Counted from the first letter of the stretch, positions 28,190 through 37,006 are shown. The stretch: DNA of 64,000 nucleotides from Sphingomonas sp. DG1-23 (GCF_030730875.1 NZ_JAVAMA010000001.1:124001-188000), one strand, 5' to 3'. Program-made: numbers and translations. The notes: a model not told the origin generated them from the letters alone.

Positions 28190-29275
28190 ATGGCCGACGA
28201 GCAGACCAACCGCGACAGCTTCCGCATCCAGGCCGGCTATTGCGCCGCGATGGCCGCGCCGATCACCACGCGCATCGCCACCGTGCTCGGCCACAGCCTG
28301 ACCCGCGACAGCGCAACCGGCCGCCGCGTGCTCGACTGGCCGGGCGAGCCGGTCGCCGATGCCCTGGTGCTGCGGCTGATCGGCGGTCTCCACGCGCTGC
28401 ATCGCCGCGGCATCGCCGAGATCGCCCCGGTCTTCACCGGCGCTATCACCGACGAGGCCGAAATCGGCGCCATCCTGAACCGGGTGTTCGTCACCCACGA
28501 CGCCGCGCTGCTGCCATGGCTCGACGGCCCGCCCCAGACCAACGAGGCCGGGCGCTCGGCCGGGCTGATGACCGGCATCCTCCATCTCGCATCGCGCTAC
28601 GGCCCGAAATTCGAACTGCTCGAGATCGGCTCGAGTGCCGGTCTCAATCTGCTGATCGGCCGCTATCGCTTCGATCTCGCCGGCCACAAGTCCGGACCCG
28701 CGGAGTCACCGGTCGAGATCATGCCCGAATGGCGCGGCCCGCCGCCGCCGGATGCCCCGGTCGAGATCCTCTCGGCGCGCGGCGTCGACATCCAGCCGCT
28801 CGATCTCTCGGGCGACCGCGATGCCGAGCGGCTTCAGGCCTATTGCTGGGTCGAGAATGTCGAGCGGCAGGCGCGGCTGGAAAAGACCATCGCGATCGTC
28901 CGCGCCGAAGGGGTCGAGCTTGCGCAAGGCGACGCCGCCGACTGGGTCGAGGCCCGCTTGGCCGAGCCTCAGCCCGAGGGAGTCACGCGGGTGCTGATGC
29001 ACTCGGTGGTCTGGCAATATCTCCCCGCCGCGACCCAGCAGCGCATCGCCGCTGCGATGACCGAAGCCGGCGAACGCGCCGCCCCCGAACGCCCGCTCGG
29101 CTGGGTGATGATGGAGCCCAATCGCGACCTCGCCCGCCACGAGGTCCGCGTCCGCGGTTGGCCCGGCGACACGCCGATGGAACTGGTCGCGCTCACTCAC
29201 GCCCATGGCGCCTGGGTCGAGGCGCTGGCACCGCCGTACGAAACCCGGCCCTATGTCATGCGGAGTCGCCCTTGA
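28190..29275 (+). CDS. DUF2332 family protein
   Basis: 361 residues from the ATG after GGGGGG. Recognisable DUF2332 features: [19 protein letters not shown] at the N-terminus, [19 protein letters not shown] (a SAM-methyltransferase-like glycine-rich strand) and [12 protein letters not shown]. The [11 protein letters not shown] motif suggests a Rossmann-type methyltransferase-related fold, but no reaction is established for the family. Monocistronic and divergent from hisG. Confidence 0.8.
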   Translation: MADEQTNRDSFRIQAGYCAAMAAPITTRIATVLGHSLTRDSATGRRVLDWPGEPVADALVLRLIGGLHALHRRGIAEIAPVFTGAITDEAEIGAILNRVFVTHDAALLPWLDGPPQTNEAGRSAGLMTGILHLASRYGPKFELLEIGSSAGLNLLIGRYRFDLAGHKSGPAESPVEIMPEWRGPPPPDAPVEILSARGVDIQPLDLSGDRDAERLQAYCWVENVERQARLEKTIAIVRAEGVELAQGDAADWVEARLAEPQPEGVTRVLMHSVVWQYLPAATQQRIAAAMTEAGERAAPERPLGWVMMEPNRDLARHEVRVRGWPGDTPMELVALTHAHGAWVEALAPPYETRPYVMRSRP

Positions 29276-29287
29276 GTTCATATGCCG

Positions 29288-29311
29288 GTGCTCCTGCTTT
29301 CGCAGGAGCAC
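29288..29311. repeat. Intergenic inverted repeat, solo arm of the CTCCTGCGAAAGCAG family
   Basis: GTGCTCCTGC-TTTC-GCAGGAGCAC, a perfect palindrome with 10-bp arms lying between convergent genes; likely also a terminator. Confidence 0.75.
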
Positions 29312-29317
29312 GAAGCA

Positions 29318-30208
29318 TCAGCCTTTTCGATCCGCCAGCCAGTCGCGCATCGCCGCGGTCACTGCCTCGGGCTTCTCCCACGGCACGAAATGCCCGCCCT
29401 CCGCGATCCGCGCGATCGTCAGCTCGGGGACCAGCTCCCCGAGCTCGAGTTGCACCGGCAGCAAGGCGAAATCCCGCATCCCCCAGATCACCAGCGTGGG
29501 TTGCGTCACCGGCGGAAACGGCGCGTCGAGCCAGGCCGGGCGCTCGGCATCTTCGCCGGGTGCCGGCACGACGATCGCCGAGGCGCGGTACCAGTTGAGC
29601 ATCGCGGTCATCGCGCCGGGTTGGCCCCATTCGTCCATGTACGCGGCCTTGTCGTCGCCCGCGATCCCGCCGACCACATGCTGTGCGAAGGTCGAGGCGA
29701 AGAAGCGTTCGAGCCCCGCGCCGATCAGCCCCTGATCGATCCGCGTGTCGCGGAAGCGGGTGATGTACTGGCTCGCCTTGCGCTGCCCGGGATCGTCGAA
29801 CAGCGATTTCTGGAAGATCTTGGGGTGCGGCGCGTTGACGATGATCAGCCGGGTGATGCGCTGCGGATTCTGCAGTGCCGCCATCCACGCGATCGCTCCG
29901 CCCCAATCATGCCCTGCCAGCGTGAAATGCTCGACTCCGAGATGATCGGCGAGCGCGAGCAGATCGGCGACGGGCTTGTCGGGGGTGTAATTCTCGACTC
30001 CCTCCGGCTTGGACGAACGCGCGAAGCCGCGCTGGTCCGGCGCGACGACATAATGGTCCTTCGCCAGCGCCGGGATCTGGTGCCGCCATGTCCGGTGCGA
30101 TTCGGGAAAGCCGTGGAGCAGGAAGATCGGCGGGTTGGCCGGATCGCCGGCGATCGCGACGTCGAGCTCGACCCCGGTGGGCAATGCGATCCGCTGGAGT
30201 TCGGTCAT
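29318..30208 (-). CDS. Alpha/beta hydrolase, epoxide hydrolase-like
   Basis: 296 residues. Oxyanion-hole motif LLHGFPES (HGFPE, 32-36), nucleophile D101 in AGHDWGGAIAW, and the C-terminal catalytic histidine in EGGHFVPWEKPE. An aspartate nucleophile with HGxPE is the soluble epoxide hydrolase/haloalkane dehalogenase arrangement; the two cap-domain tyrosines expected for epoxide hydrolases are plausible (YITRF, NWYRAS) but not proven. Cytoplasmic. Confidence 0.85.
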   Translation of the reverse strand: MTELQRIALPTGVELDVAIAGDPANPPIFLLHGFPESHRTWRHQIPALAKDHYVVAPDQRGFARSSKPEGVENYTPDKPVADLLALADHLGVEHFTLAGHDWGGAIAWMAALQNPQRITRLIIVNAPHPKIFQKSLFDDPGQRKASQYITRFRDTRIDQGLIGAGLERFFASTFAQHVVGGIAGDDKAAYMDEWGQPGAMTAMLNWYRASAIVVPAPGEDAERPAWLDAPFPPVTQPTLVIWGMRDFALLPVQLELGELVPELTIARIAEGGHFVPWEKPEAVTAAMRDWLADRKG

Positions 30209-30217
30209 GGTCCCCTC

Positions 30218-30322
30218 CTTCCTTTCCCCTTCCGCTTGCAGGGGCTAGGGGAGGGCTGGCCTCCCGCTGCGGACATGGGTCATGCCCTCCCCCGACCCCT
30301 CCCGCAAGCGGGAGGGGAGCGC
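30218..30322. repeat. GC-rich intergenic inverted repeat
   Basis: CCCCTTCCGCTTGCAGGGGCTAGGGGAGGG at left (hairpin arms CCCCTTCCGC and its loose mirror) and CCCTCCCCCGACCCCTCCCGC-AAGC-GGGAGGGG at right, read in parts. Relative of the elements at 22139 and 27353. Confidence 0.6.
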
Positions 30323-30490
30323 TTAGGGCAGCCGCTTGCCCTTGGTGCGGCTGGTCAAGTGAAATTGGAAGCAGCGGTCACAGCGATAGGGCCGCAGCTC
30401 TTTTCCAAAACGGGCAGCCGCCGCCAGCGCCTCCCCTTCCGAACCGAACCGCGTCTTGCGCCGGCAGACGCTGAGCCTCGTGCTAGGGAT
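30323..30490 (-). CDS. Small conserved zinc-ribbon-like protein, no canonical start codon
   Basis: The frame encodes about 55 residues: PSTRLSVCRRKTRF, then LRPYRCDRCFQFHLTSRTKGKRLP and TAA. Paired cysteines (C...CDRC) and the basic C-terminus resemble a small zinc-ribbon protein seen in sphingomonads. The frame overlaps the pirin 3' end by 8 bases. Between the upstream in-frame TGA and the conserved part there is no ATG, GTG or TTG; the natural start position holds ATC at 30490. Either ATC initiates by coupling to the pirin stop or the start has been lost. Function unknown. Confidence 0.55.
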   Translation of the reverse strand: MPSTRLSVCRRKTRFGSEGEALAAAARFGKELRPYRCDRCFQFHLTSRTKGKRLP

Positions 30491-31382
30491 AGCTCACCGT
30501 CTTCGGGATTTCCGGGATCGGGATCCATTCCTTGTCGTCGCCGGGCACCTTGGGGAAATTGCCGGCCTTCCAGTCCTCCTTGGCCTGGTTGATGCGGTCG
30601 CGGCTCGACGAGACGAAGTTCCACCAGACGTGGCGCGGCGTGGTGAAGGCCTCGCCCCCGCACAGCATCACCCGCCCGCCTTGCTCCGAACGCAAGGTCG
30701 CCGAAATGCCGGGGCGCAGCACGTAGAGCGTCATCGGCGCGAGCTTCATCCCGTCGAGGCTGGCCTCGCCCATCGACACATAGACCGCGCGCTCGTCGGC
30801 CCCGGCATCGATCGGGATGCTCGCGCCGGGCGCCAGCGCGATATCGGCGTAGATGGTCTCGGCATAGGTCGTGGTCGGCGCCCTCGCCCCCCACAGCTCG
30901 CCCATGATCACCCGCGCGGTCGCCCCGCCCACCTCGACCACCGGCAGATCGGGAGCGCCGACATGCTCGAACGCGGGATCCACCTCCTCGTCGCGCTCGG
31001 GCAAGGCGATCCATGTCTGGATCCCCGACAATTCGGGACCGACCGCCCGCTCGGCCGAGGGCGAGCGCTCCGAATGGACGATGCCGTGCCCCGCGGTCAT
31101 CAGATTGACTGCACCCGGCTCGATCGTCGCAAACGTGCCGAGCGAATCGCGGTGATCGATCGCGCCGGCATAGAGATAGGTCACCGTCGCGAGGTTGATG
31201 TGCGGATGCGGCCGCACGTCGATGCCGGTGCCCATATCGAGATGCGCCGGGCCCATCTGGTCGAAGAAGATGAACGGCCCGACCATCGTCCGCGGCCGTG
31301 AAGGCAGGGTGCGGTGCACCTTGAACCCGCCGAGATCGTGGGTGACGGGTTCGATCGTCTGGATGATCAGGTCTTCGGTCAT
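30483..31382 (-). CDS. Pirin family protein
   Basis: 299 residues, bicupin. Start at the ATG after GGAGGG. N-terminal cupin metal ligands in RPHPHINLATVTYLYAGAIDHRDSLG and TAGHGIVHSERS; the second cupin has lost most ligands, as usual. Bacterial pirins are iron-binding and some have quercetinase activity or bind partner enzymes. The short zinc-ribbon-like frame follows by overlap. Confidence 0.9.
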   Translation of the reverse strand: MTEDLIIQTIEPVTHDLGGFKVHRTLPSRPRTMVGPFIFFDQMGPAHLDMGTGIDVRPHPHINLATVTYLYAGAIDHRDSLGTFATIEPGAVNLMTAGHGIVHSERSPSAERAVGPELSGIQTWIALPERDEEVDPAFEHVGAPDLPVVEVGGATARVIMGELWGARAPTTTYAETIYADIALAPGASIPIDAGADERAVYVSMGEASLDGMKLAPMTLYVLRPGISATLRSEQGGRVMLCGGEAFTTPRHVWWNFVSSSRDRINQAKEDWKAGNFPKVPGDDKEWIPIPEIPKTVSYP

Positions 31383-31461
31383 GCGGCCCTCCGTTCGCCC
31401 CCGAAATAGCCAGTCGGCCCCGGGCGGAACAGCCACAGTTTGGAAAGCAATGTTTTCCGAT

Positions 31462-32163
31462 TCAGACGGCATCGAGCTCGGGATAATGGCGGAAGACGCC
31501 TTGGGTGTTGAAGCCGATCCGCCGATCGCTGGCGCAATATTCGGCGATTCCGGGCAGCAGCGCGACGCGGTCGCGGATCGCGAGCAGCTTCGGATAGTCG
31601 CTCTCGATCGCCTTCATCCGCTTCGGGAACATGTAATGCAGCCCCTCGATCAGCTGGAACAGCGAGGTGTCGCCATAGCTCCAGCGATCGCCGGCGAGCC
31701 AGTCGCCGGTGACCGAACGCTCGAACCAGCCGAGGAATTTGGGCATCCGCGCCTCGCGGAATTCCTTCGCGAAGCGCGCGGCCTCGGCCCTCTGATCCTC
31801 ATAATAAAGGCCGACGCCCACCGGATGATGGACCTGATGCACCTCGGCGATGAAATCGGTGATGGTGAGCTGGACCTCGTGGAGCCAGCGCCGCCCGGCA
31901 TCGTCCGACGGCGCGATGCGGTGCCGGTCGCCGAGATAGAGCAGGATGTTGGCGACCTGCGCGATCACTTGCTCGCCGGTGTCGAGATAAGGCGGCGCGA
32001 AAGGCGGTCGGTCGGTCCGCCCCTTCATGTCGGCGATCAACCTGTCGCTGCCCTGCTCGCGCGCCATGTCGGTATAAGCGATCCCGCCCGCCTCCATCGC
32101 CAGCCGGACGAACTCGCCCCGCCCCTGGATCTCGGCCCAGTACCAGAGCTTGTACGTCGTCAT
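31462..32163 (-). CDS. Glutathione S-transferase (sigma/alpha-like)
   Basis: 233 residues. YKLWYWAEIQGRGEFVRLAMEAGG has the tyrosine and the RGE...R pattern of sigma/mu/alpha-type GSTs. The ATG at 32163 follows a purine run, and the stop of bolA lies 2 bases upstream, so the pair are probably cotranscribed. Substrate unknown. Confidence 0.82.
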   Translation of the reverse strand: MTTYKLWYWAEIQGRGEFVRLAMEAGGIAYTDMAREQGSDRLIADMKGRTDRPPFAPPYLDTGEQVIAQVANILLYLGDRHRIAPSDDAGRRWLHEVQLTITDFIAEVHQVHHPVGVGLYYEDQRAEAARFAKEFREARMPKFLGWFERSVTGDWLAGDRWSYGDTSLFQLIEGLHYMFPKRMKAIESDYPKLLAIRDRVALLPGIAEYCASDRRIGFNTQGVFRHYPELDAV

Positions 32164-32164
32164 T

Positions 32165-32449
32165 TCATTCTCCCGGTGCGCGGGCCCGAATCGCCAGTGC
32201 GTGGATGCGGCCGGCGAGCAGGTCGGCGAGCGCGTTGTTGACCAGTCGCTGGCGCTGAACGCGCGACTGGCCGACAAAGGCGCCGCTCTCGATCGCCACG
32301 GTCCAGTGCGATTCGCCGGTGCCGTCGTCGCCGAGATGGCCGCTGTGATGGTGGCTGTCGTTGATCACCTCGAGCTGCGTCGGGGCGAGCGCGGCGATGA
32401 GACGGGCGGCGATGATATCGGCGAGTCCGCCGCTGGAAGGGTGGGTCAT
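32165..32449 (-). CDS. BolA family protein
   Basis: 94 residues. Core alpha/beta BolA fold with LAPTQLEVINDSHHHSGH (the SHHHxGH iron-sulfur/partner-binding loop), SHWTVAIESGAFVGQSRVQRQRLVNNAL and the conserved RIHALAI end. BolA proteins act with monothiol glutaredoxins in iron-sulfur and iron homeostasis. It is divergent from the J-domain gene with a 36-base gap; this neighbourhood is conserved in Alphaproteobacteria next to cobS/cobT. Confidence 0.93.
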   Translation of the reverse strand: MTHPSSGGLADIIAARLIAALAPTQLEVINDSHHHSGHLGDDGTGESHWTVAIESGAFVGQSRVQRQRLVNNALADLLAGRIHALAIRARAPGE

Positions 32450-32485
32450 CGCGCCTATATACGCCGTTTGTCCAAGGGAGGTAGC

Positions 32486-33103
32486 GTGGCTGACAGCCAG
32501 CCGAGAAAGGATCGACCGAATGCCCGGTTCCACGGTCGCGTGGAGGCGGAGGGGCGATTGTGCGCGCATCCGGGATGCGCCGAGCCGGGCGAGTTCCGCG
32601 CGCCGCCGCTCGAAGGCAGCGGCCGTACCGGCGACGGGCCACCGCCGTTCCGCTGGCTGTGCCTCGATCATGTCCGCGAATTCAATTCGGGCTATAATTT
32701 CTTCAAGGGCATGAGCCCCGACGAGATCCACGACGCGCAGCGGCCCTTTTCGGGCTGGGAACGCGAGACCCGTGCGTTCAACGCCACCGGCGGCGCCGAC
32801 CGCCCGCCGCCCTGGGCCGATTTCGCCGACCCGCTCGACGCGATCGGCGCGCGCTTCCGCGATCGGATGAAGGAGCAGGCCGGCCGCAAGGACGGCAAGC
32901 CGCTGACCGGCCGCGACCGCGAGGCGATGCGGACGCTGTCGCTCGAAATCGATTCGGACCGGACGGCGCTGCGCAAACGCTATTCGGAGCTGGTGCGCCG
33001 CTACCACCCCGATCGCAACGGCGGCGACCGCCGCTACGAGACGCGGCTGCAGCAGGTCATCGAGGCCTATCAGCAGCTCAAGGGCTCGCCGGCTTTTGCC
33101 TGA
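32486..33103 (+). CDS. J-domain protein with N-terminal cysteine-rich segment
   Basis: 205 residues from a GTG preceded by AAGGGAGGT. N-terminal part has CAHPGCAEPGEFRAP and WLCLDHVREFN, a probable zinc site (C, C, C, H). The C-terminal part (about 140-205) is a J domain with the HPD tripeptide in RRYHPDRNGGD. J domains stimulate DnaK-type Hsp70; this stand-alone alphaproteobacterial form lies between bolA and cobS. Confidence 0.88.
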   Translation: MADSQPRKDRPNARFHGRVEAEGRLCAHPGCAEPGEFRAPPLEGSGRTGDGPPPFRWLCLDHVREFNSGYNFFKGMSPDEIHDAQRPFSGWERETRAFNATGGADRPPPWADFADPLDAIGARFRDRMKEQAGRKDGKPLTGRDREAMRTLSLEIDSDRTALRKRYSELVRRYHPDRNGGDRRYETRLQQVIEAYQQLKGSPAFA

Positions 33104-33108
33104 TTCCT

Positions 33109-33187
33109 GTGCTCCTGCGAAAGCAGGAGCCTAGGGTAGCAGGTCGAATCGCTTCATGACTCTGGGCTCCTGCTTTCGCAGGAGCAC
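33109..33187. repeat. Long intergenic inverted repeat, CTCCTGCGAAAGCAG family
   Basis: Arms GTGCTCCTGCGAAAGCAGG and CCTGCTTTCGCAGGAGCAC flank about 40 bases (CTAGGGTAGC to CTCTGGGCT). Same plan as 11079-11153. It marks the left border of the seven-gene cassette inserted beside the J-domain gene. Confidence 0.78.
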
Positions 33188-33197
33188 TGACTCTTCA

Positions 33198-33851
33198 CTA
33201 ATCCCGATCCGGCGCCCCCAGCGGGAAATACGGTCGGTACGGCCGCGCCTCGTCGACCGCCCGAGCCACCGAAGGCCGCGCGAGCAAGCGGGCGCGATAG
33301 GCCTTGAGATTGGCCAGCGCCTCCGGAATCGGATCGACCCAGTCGGCGTAGAAGAGCGCCGGCGCCGCGGCGCAATCGGCGAGCGAGAAGCCGCCCGGCG
33401 CGGCCCATTCGCGCCCCGCGAGCCAGCCGTCGAGCATCGCATAGCTCCGCCGCAATGCCGCCTTGGCCTGCTCGACCCCGACCGGATCGCGTCGTTCGGG
33501 CGGGCGCAATGCGTCGGCCACCACCTGTTGCATCGGGTGCATCACATGATTGTCGAAGATGCGATCGAGCATCCGCACCTCGAGCGCCGCATCGTCCGCG
33601 GGGAGGAAGCGGACCGGACCGGGATGGTGGCGCTGGAGATATTCGATGATCACGCTCGATTCCATCACCGGGCATCCGTCGTCGACCAGCAAGGGGAATT
33701 TGCCGATCGGCCAGAGCCGGGCGAATTCGGCGCCGTTCTCCGGATGCTCGGGGTCGAGCATCCGGTAGGTGAACGGCGTGTCGTTCTCGTAGAGCGGAAT
33801 CAGCACCTTCCAGCAATAAGACGACAAGGGATGCGCGAAGAGCTCGAGCAT
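33198..33851 (-). CDS. Glutathione S-transferase
   Basis: 217 residues. LELFAHPLSSYCWKVLIPLYEN has serine/cysteine near the first turn, and WPIGKFPLLVDDGCPVMESSVIIEYL holds the glutathione-binding cis-proline and ES motif. The ATG overlaps the upstream VOC stop codon. Last gene of a seven-gene operon of small detoxification-type enzymes. Confidence 0.85.
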   Translation of the reverse strand: MLELFAHPLSSYCWKVLIPLYENDTPFTYRMLDPEHPENGAEFARLWPIGKFPLLVDDGCPVMESSVIIEYLQRHHPGPVRFLPADDAALEVRMLDRIFDNHVMHPMQQVVADALRPPERRDPVGVEQAKAALRRSYAMLDGWLAGREWAAPGGFSLADCAAAPALFYADWVDPIPEALANLKAYRARLLARPSVARAVDEARPYRPYFPLGAPDRD

Positions 33852-34627
33852 CAGCCCTTGGTCCCGACCACGCCGAATGCGGCGCCTTGCGGATCCGTCG
33901 CATAGATCACCCAATCGCCGCCGGGAACTTCCATCGGTCCCTGGACGATCGCGCCGCCGCCGGCCTCGATCCGGCCTTTGGCTTCCTCGATGCTGCCGAC
34001 CCGGAAGAAATAGTTCCAGCCCGGCGTCACGCCCGGCGGCGCCTTCATCACTGCGCCGATCATCCCGCCGTCATGGCTGAGGAAGCTGTATTCGCCCATC
34101 TCGCCCATCGGCATCGCCCCGTCCTTCGCCCAGCCGAACTGGTCGGCATAGAAAGCGAGCGCGGCCTGGTCGTCGCTGGTCTGGAGCTCGTTCCACTCGC
34201 CATGGCCCGCCGTCATGCGCTTGAACGCCGTGCTCGCCTCGGGGCTGGCGCCCTTCATCACATAGAAGGTCACGCCCTGCGGATCGGCGACCATCGCCAT
34301 CCGGCCGACGCCTTCCATCGTCGTCGGCGGCATGTGGACGCTGCCGCCGGCCGCGACGATCTTCTCGACCGCCGCGTCGACATCGTCGACGCCGATATAG
34401 CTGAACCAGCGCGGCTGGGGCGGCGCGCCCTCCGGCGTCTTCATCATGCCGGCAACACCCTGCCCGTCGGGGGCGAGCCAGACGCGATAGTCGCCGGTGC
34501 CCTCGGCGGTGCCGCCGGGGCAGCCGCCGTTCTGCCAGCCGATCACCTTGCCGTAAAAGGCGCCGGCGGCGTCGGGGTCCCCGGTGATCAATTCGTACCA
34601 GATCGGCGTTCCATGCGGATTGCTCAT
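33851..34627 (-). CDS. VOC (glyoxalase/dioxygenase) family protein, two-domain
   Basis: 258 residues made of two betaalphabetabetabeta modules: PIWYELITGDPDAAGAFYGKVIGW... and GEWNELQTSDDQAALAFYADQFGW... The ligand-like positions of metal-dependent members are only partly present (E-L-I/T, E-L-Q-T; DPQGVTFYV, DPQGAAFGV), as in the broad group of uncharacterised hydrolase-like VOC proteins. Overlaps the downstream GST start. Confidence 0.85.
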   Translation of the reverse strand: MSNPHGTPIWYELITGDPDAAGAFYGKVIGWQNGGCPGGTAEGTGDYRVWLAPDGQGVAGMMKTPEGAPPQPRWFSYIGVDDVDAAVEKIVAAGGSVHMPPTTMEGVGRMAMVADPQGVTFYVMKGASPEASTAFKRMTAGHGEWNELQTSDDQAALAFYADQFGWAKDGAMPMGEMGEYSFLSHDGGMIGAVMKAPPGVTPGWNYFFRVGSIEEAKGRIEAGGGAIVQGPMEVPGGDWVIYATDPQGAAFGVVGTKG

Positions 34628-34641
34628 CGTCGTTCTCCCGA

Positions 34642-35367
34642 TCAGCCCAATGTCTCGTCGAGAACGGGCACGAACCCGCCCCACATCATGCGCTTGCCGT
34701 CGAACGGCATGTCCTTCCCGGCCTGCATGTCGGGATCGGCCATGATCTTCTCCCAGGCGGTGTCGCGAGTCGACTTGTCGGGCCATTCGATCCACGAATA
34801 GACCACCTGTTCCCCGTCCTCGCGCAGCGTGGCGCGGTTGTAATCGGTGACCTTGCCCTCGGGCACGTCCTCGCCCCAATTCTCGACGACGCGCAACGCG
34901 CCATGCTTCTCGAACATGCCCGCGGCCTTTTCGGCCATCGCGCAGTACGCGTCCTTCTTGCCTTGCGGCACCGCGACGACGAAGCCGTCGACATAGCCGG
35001 GCTTGCCGCCCGAGCCCTGCTCGAGGATCGAATCGAAGCTGGCATAGATCATCCGGCTGCCGTCGAACGGCATGTCCTTCATCATCTCCTCCGCTCGCGG
35101 ATCGTTCATCAACTTCTCGCCCGCGGCCTTGCCGGTCGCGGCGTCGGGATATTCGATCCAGCTGAACAGCACGCTCTCGTCGGACTTGAGTTGCACCGCC
35201 TTTTTAAGATCGTTGAGCTTGCCATCAGGCACGTCGTCGCCCCACGCTTCGACCATGCGGGTGGCGCCCAGCCCCCGGAAAAGGTCCGCCGCTTTGGCGG
35301 CGTGCGCGACATAGCTTTCCTTGTTGGCGGTCGGAACCGGAGTCACGAAACCAGCGACATAAGGCAT
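34642..35367 (-). CDS. Tandem DUF1428 protein
   Basis: 241 residues containing two DUF1428 units: about 1-118 (MPYVAGFVTPVPTANKESYV ... MPFDGSRMIYASFDSIL) and 119-241 (PGYVDGFVVAVPQGKKDAYC ... MPFDGKRMMWGGFVPVL). The family is usually a single unit of about 115 residues. The repeats keep parallel landmarks: E.WGDDVPDGK / NWGEDVPEGK, and SWIEYP / SWIEWP. DUF1428 has a dimeric alpha/beta-barrel fold related to antibiotic-biosynthesis monooxygenases, so the fusion may be an intramolecular dimer. Function unknown. Confidence 0.85.
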   Translation of the reverse strand: MPYVAGFVTPVPTANKESYVAHAAKAADLFRGLGATRMVEAWGDDVPDGKLNDLKKAVQLKSDESVLFSWIEYPDAATGKAAGEKLMNDPRAEEMMKDMPFDGSRMIYASFDSILEQGSGGKPGYVDGFVVAVPQGKKDAYCAMAEKAAGMFEKHGALRVVENWGEDVPEGKVTDYNRATLREDGEQVVYSWIEWPDKSTRDTAWEKIMADPDMQAGKDMPFDGKRMMWGGFVPVLDETLG

Positions 35368-35381
35368 CTTCTCTCTCCTGG

Positions 35382-36035
35382 TTATGCGGCGACCGGCTCG
35401 GGCCGGAAGTCCGCGAGTTGCGCGGCGATCGCGCGCTGAAAGGCAGGCCGCGCAGTGCCGCGCGCAACATAATCGGCGAGGCGCGGCCGGCTCGACATCA
35501 GGTCCGCATGATCGGCGTTGCGCAGCACGGTGACCATCGCGATGTCGGCGACGCTGAACCCGTCGCCCAGCCATTCGCGGTCGCCCAGCGCCTCCTGCAA
35601 TCCGTCGAGCCTTTTGCCGGTATCGGCGAGCAGGCTGGGCTTGCGCAGCTTCGCCCATTCCGCGTCCTTCGCGAAGATCTCGACATTGGCGAGTTCGAAC
35701 AGCCACGGCTCGACGCTGTTGAGCGCTGCGAACAGCCACGCAATCGCCGTCGCGCGTGCCTGGGCCTCGCGCGGCAACAGCCGCGCGTCGCGCTCGCCGA
35801 GATGGAGCAGGATCGCGCCGCTCTCGAACAATTGCACCTCGCCGTCGTGCAGCACCGGCACCTGACCCCAGGGCTGTTCGTGGAAATAGGCAGCGGGCTT
35901 GGGCGGGACCGGGCTGATCAGCCGCATGGCATACTCCAGCCCGATTTCCTCGCATGCCCAGCGCGGACGCAGGTCGCGGACATAGCCGCGGGCGAAGTCG
36001 GGCACCCAGTTGAAGCCGGTGATCTCGATCGACAT
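35382..36035 (-). CDS. Glutathione S-transferase
   Basis: 217 residues. After an N-terminal extension, ARGYVRDLRPRWACEEIGLEYAMRL and QPWGQVPVLHDGEVQLFESGAILLHL form the glutathione-binding thioredoxin half with the cis-proline (QVPVL) and ES motif. Sits 14 bases from the DUF1428 gene and 10 from the PhnB-like gene, inside the tight cassette operon. Confidence 0.86.
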   Translation of the reverse strand: MSIEITGFNWVPDFARGYVRDLRPRWACEEIGLEYAMRLISPVPPKPAAYFHEQPWGQVPVLHDGEVQLFESGAILLHLGERDARLLPREAQARATAIAWLFAALNSVEPWLFELANVEIFAKDAEWAKLRKPSLLADTGKRLDGLQEALGDREWLGDGFSVADIAMVTVLRNADHADLMSSRPRLADYVARGTARPAFQRAIAAQLADFRPEPVAA

Positions 36036-36045
36036 CGTGCTCTCC

Positions 36046-36531
36046 TCAGCCGGCGTTGGCGGCGGCCTCGATCGCCGCGATGTCGATCTTCTTCATCTCG
36101 AACATCGCCTGCATCGCGCGCTTGCCCGCGGCGGGATCGGGATTGTCGAAGACCAGTTCGATCAGCCGCTTCGGCGTGACCTGCCAGTTGACGCCCCATT
36201 TGTCCTTGCACCAGCCGCACTGCGATTCCTGTCCGCCATTGCCGACGATCGCGTTCCAATAATGATCGGTCTCGTCCTGGCTGTCGGTGTGGATCACGAA
36301 GCTGACCGCCTCGCTGTGCTGGAATTGCGAGCCGCCGTTCAGGCCGATGAACCTCTGCCCGAGCAATTCGAACTCGACGACGATCACTTCCTCCGCCTTT
36401 TGCGAAGGCGTGTCGGCGGGGGTGCGCTGGACGCGGGTGATGCGCCCGTCCGGGAACAGCGAGACATAGAAGTTCGCGGCTTCCTCGGCGGTGTAGTTGT
36501 ACCACAGGCAGGTGGTCAGTTGCTTGTCCAT
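36046..36531 (-). CDS. PhnB-like VOC family protein (3-demethylubiquinone-9 3-methyltransferase annotation class)
   Basis: 161 residues. TTCLWYNYTAEEAANFYVSLFPDGRITRV, FIGLNGG, and CGWCKDKWGVNWQVTPK with the C-terminal ...KRAMQAMFEMKKIDIAAIEAA are typical of this class. Databases often name it 3-demethylubiquinone methyltransferase, which is misleading: it has a VOC fold and no SAM motif. Function unknown; cassette member. Confidence 0.85.
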   Translation of the reverse strand: MDKQLTTCLWYNYTAEEAANFYVSLFPDGRITRVQRTPADTPSQKAEEVIVVEFELLGQRFIGLNGGSQFQHSEAVSFVIHTDSQDETDHYWNAIVGNGGQESQCGWCKDKWGVNWQVTPKRLIELVFDNPDPAAGKRAMQAMFEMKKIDIAAIEAAANAG

Positions 36532-36553
36532 CGTCTCTCTCCTGTCGAACGGG

Positions 36554-36994
36554 TCAGGCCGGCTCGTGCGCCGGGCCTTCGGGGTGCGCGGCCATCGCCG
36601 CTTCCATGTCCATGAACATCGGCTCGAAGATGTGCCCGTCCGGATCCGCGAAAGTGCGTCCGTACATGAAGCCCATGTCCTGCTTCGGGCCGACATCGGC
36701 CTCGCCCCCCGCCGCCGCCGCGGCGTCGACGATCGCGTCGACGGCCTCGCGGCTGTCGCGCGAGAGGCAGATCAGCACTTCGGTGGTGGCATGCGCATCG
36801 GCGATCGGCTTCGGCGTGAAGGTTTTGAAGAAATCCTCCGACAGGATCATGAACACGATCTCGTCCGAAAGCTGCATCGCGCTCGCAACTTCGTTGCTGA
36901 AGCGCGGATCTTTGGTGCAGCCGATCGCTTCGTAGAACGCAGTCGATTTCGCCACGTCCTTCACGGGCAGGTTCACGAAGATCATCTGGGGCAT
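36554..36994 (-). CDS. VOC family protein (glyoxalase/bleomycin-resistance-like)
   Basis: 146 residues. MIFVNLPVKDVAKSTAFYEAIGC opens the fold and GRTFADPDGHIFEPMFMD closes it with DPDGHIxE, the metal-ligand glutamate context. Resembles lactoylglutathione lyase-like proteins widespread in proteobacteria. Cassette member, 12 bases from the DUF899 gene. Confidence 0.87.
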   Translation of the reverse strand: MPQMIFVNLPVKDVAKSTAFYEAIGCTKDPRFSNEVASAMQLSDEIVFMILSEDFFKTFTPKPIADAHATTEVLICLSRDSREAVDAIVDAAAAAGGEADVGPKQDMGFMYGRTFADPDGHIFEPMFMDMEAAMAAHPEGPAHEPA

Positions 36995-37006
36995 CTCGTC
37001 TCTCCT

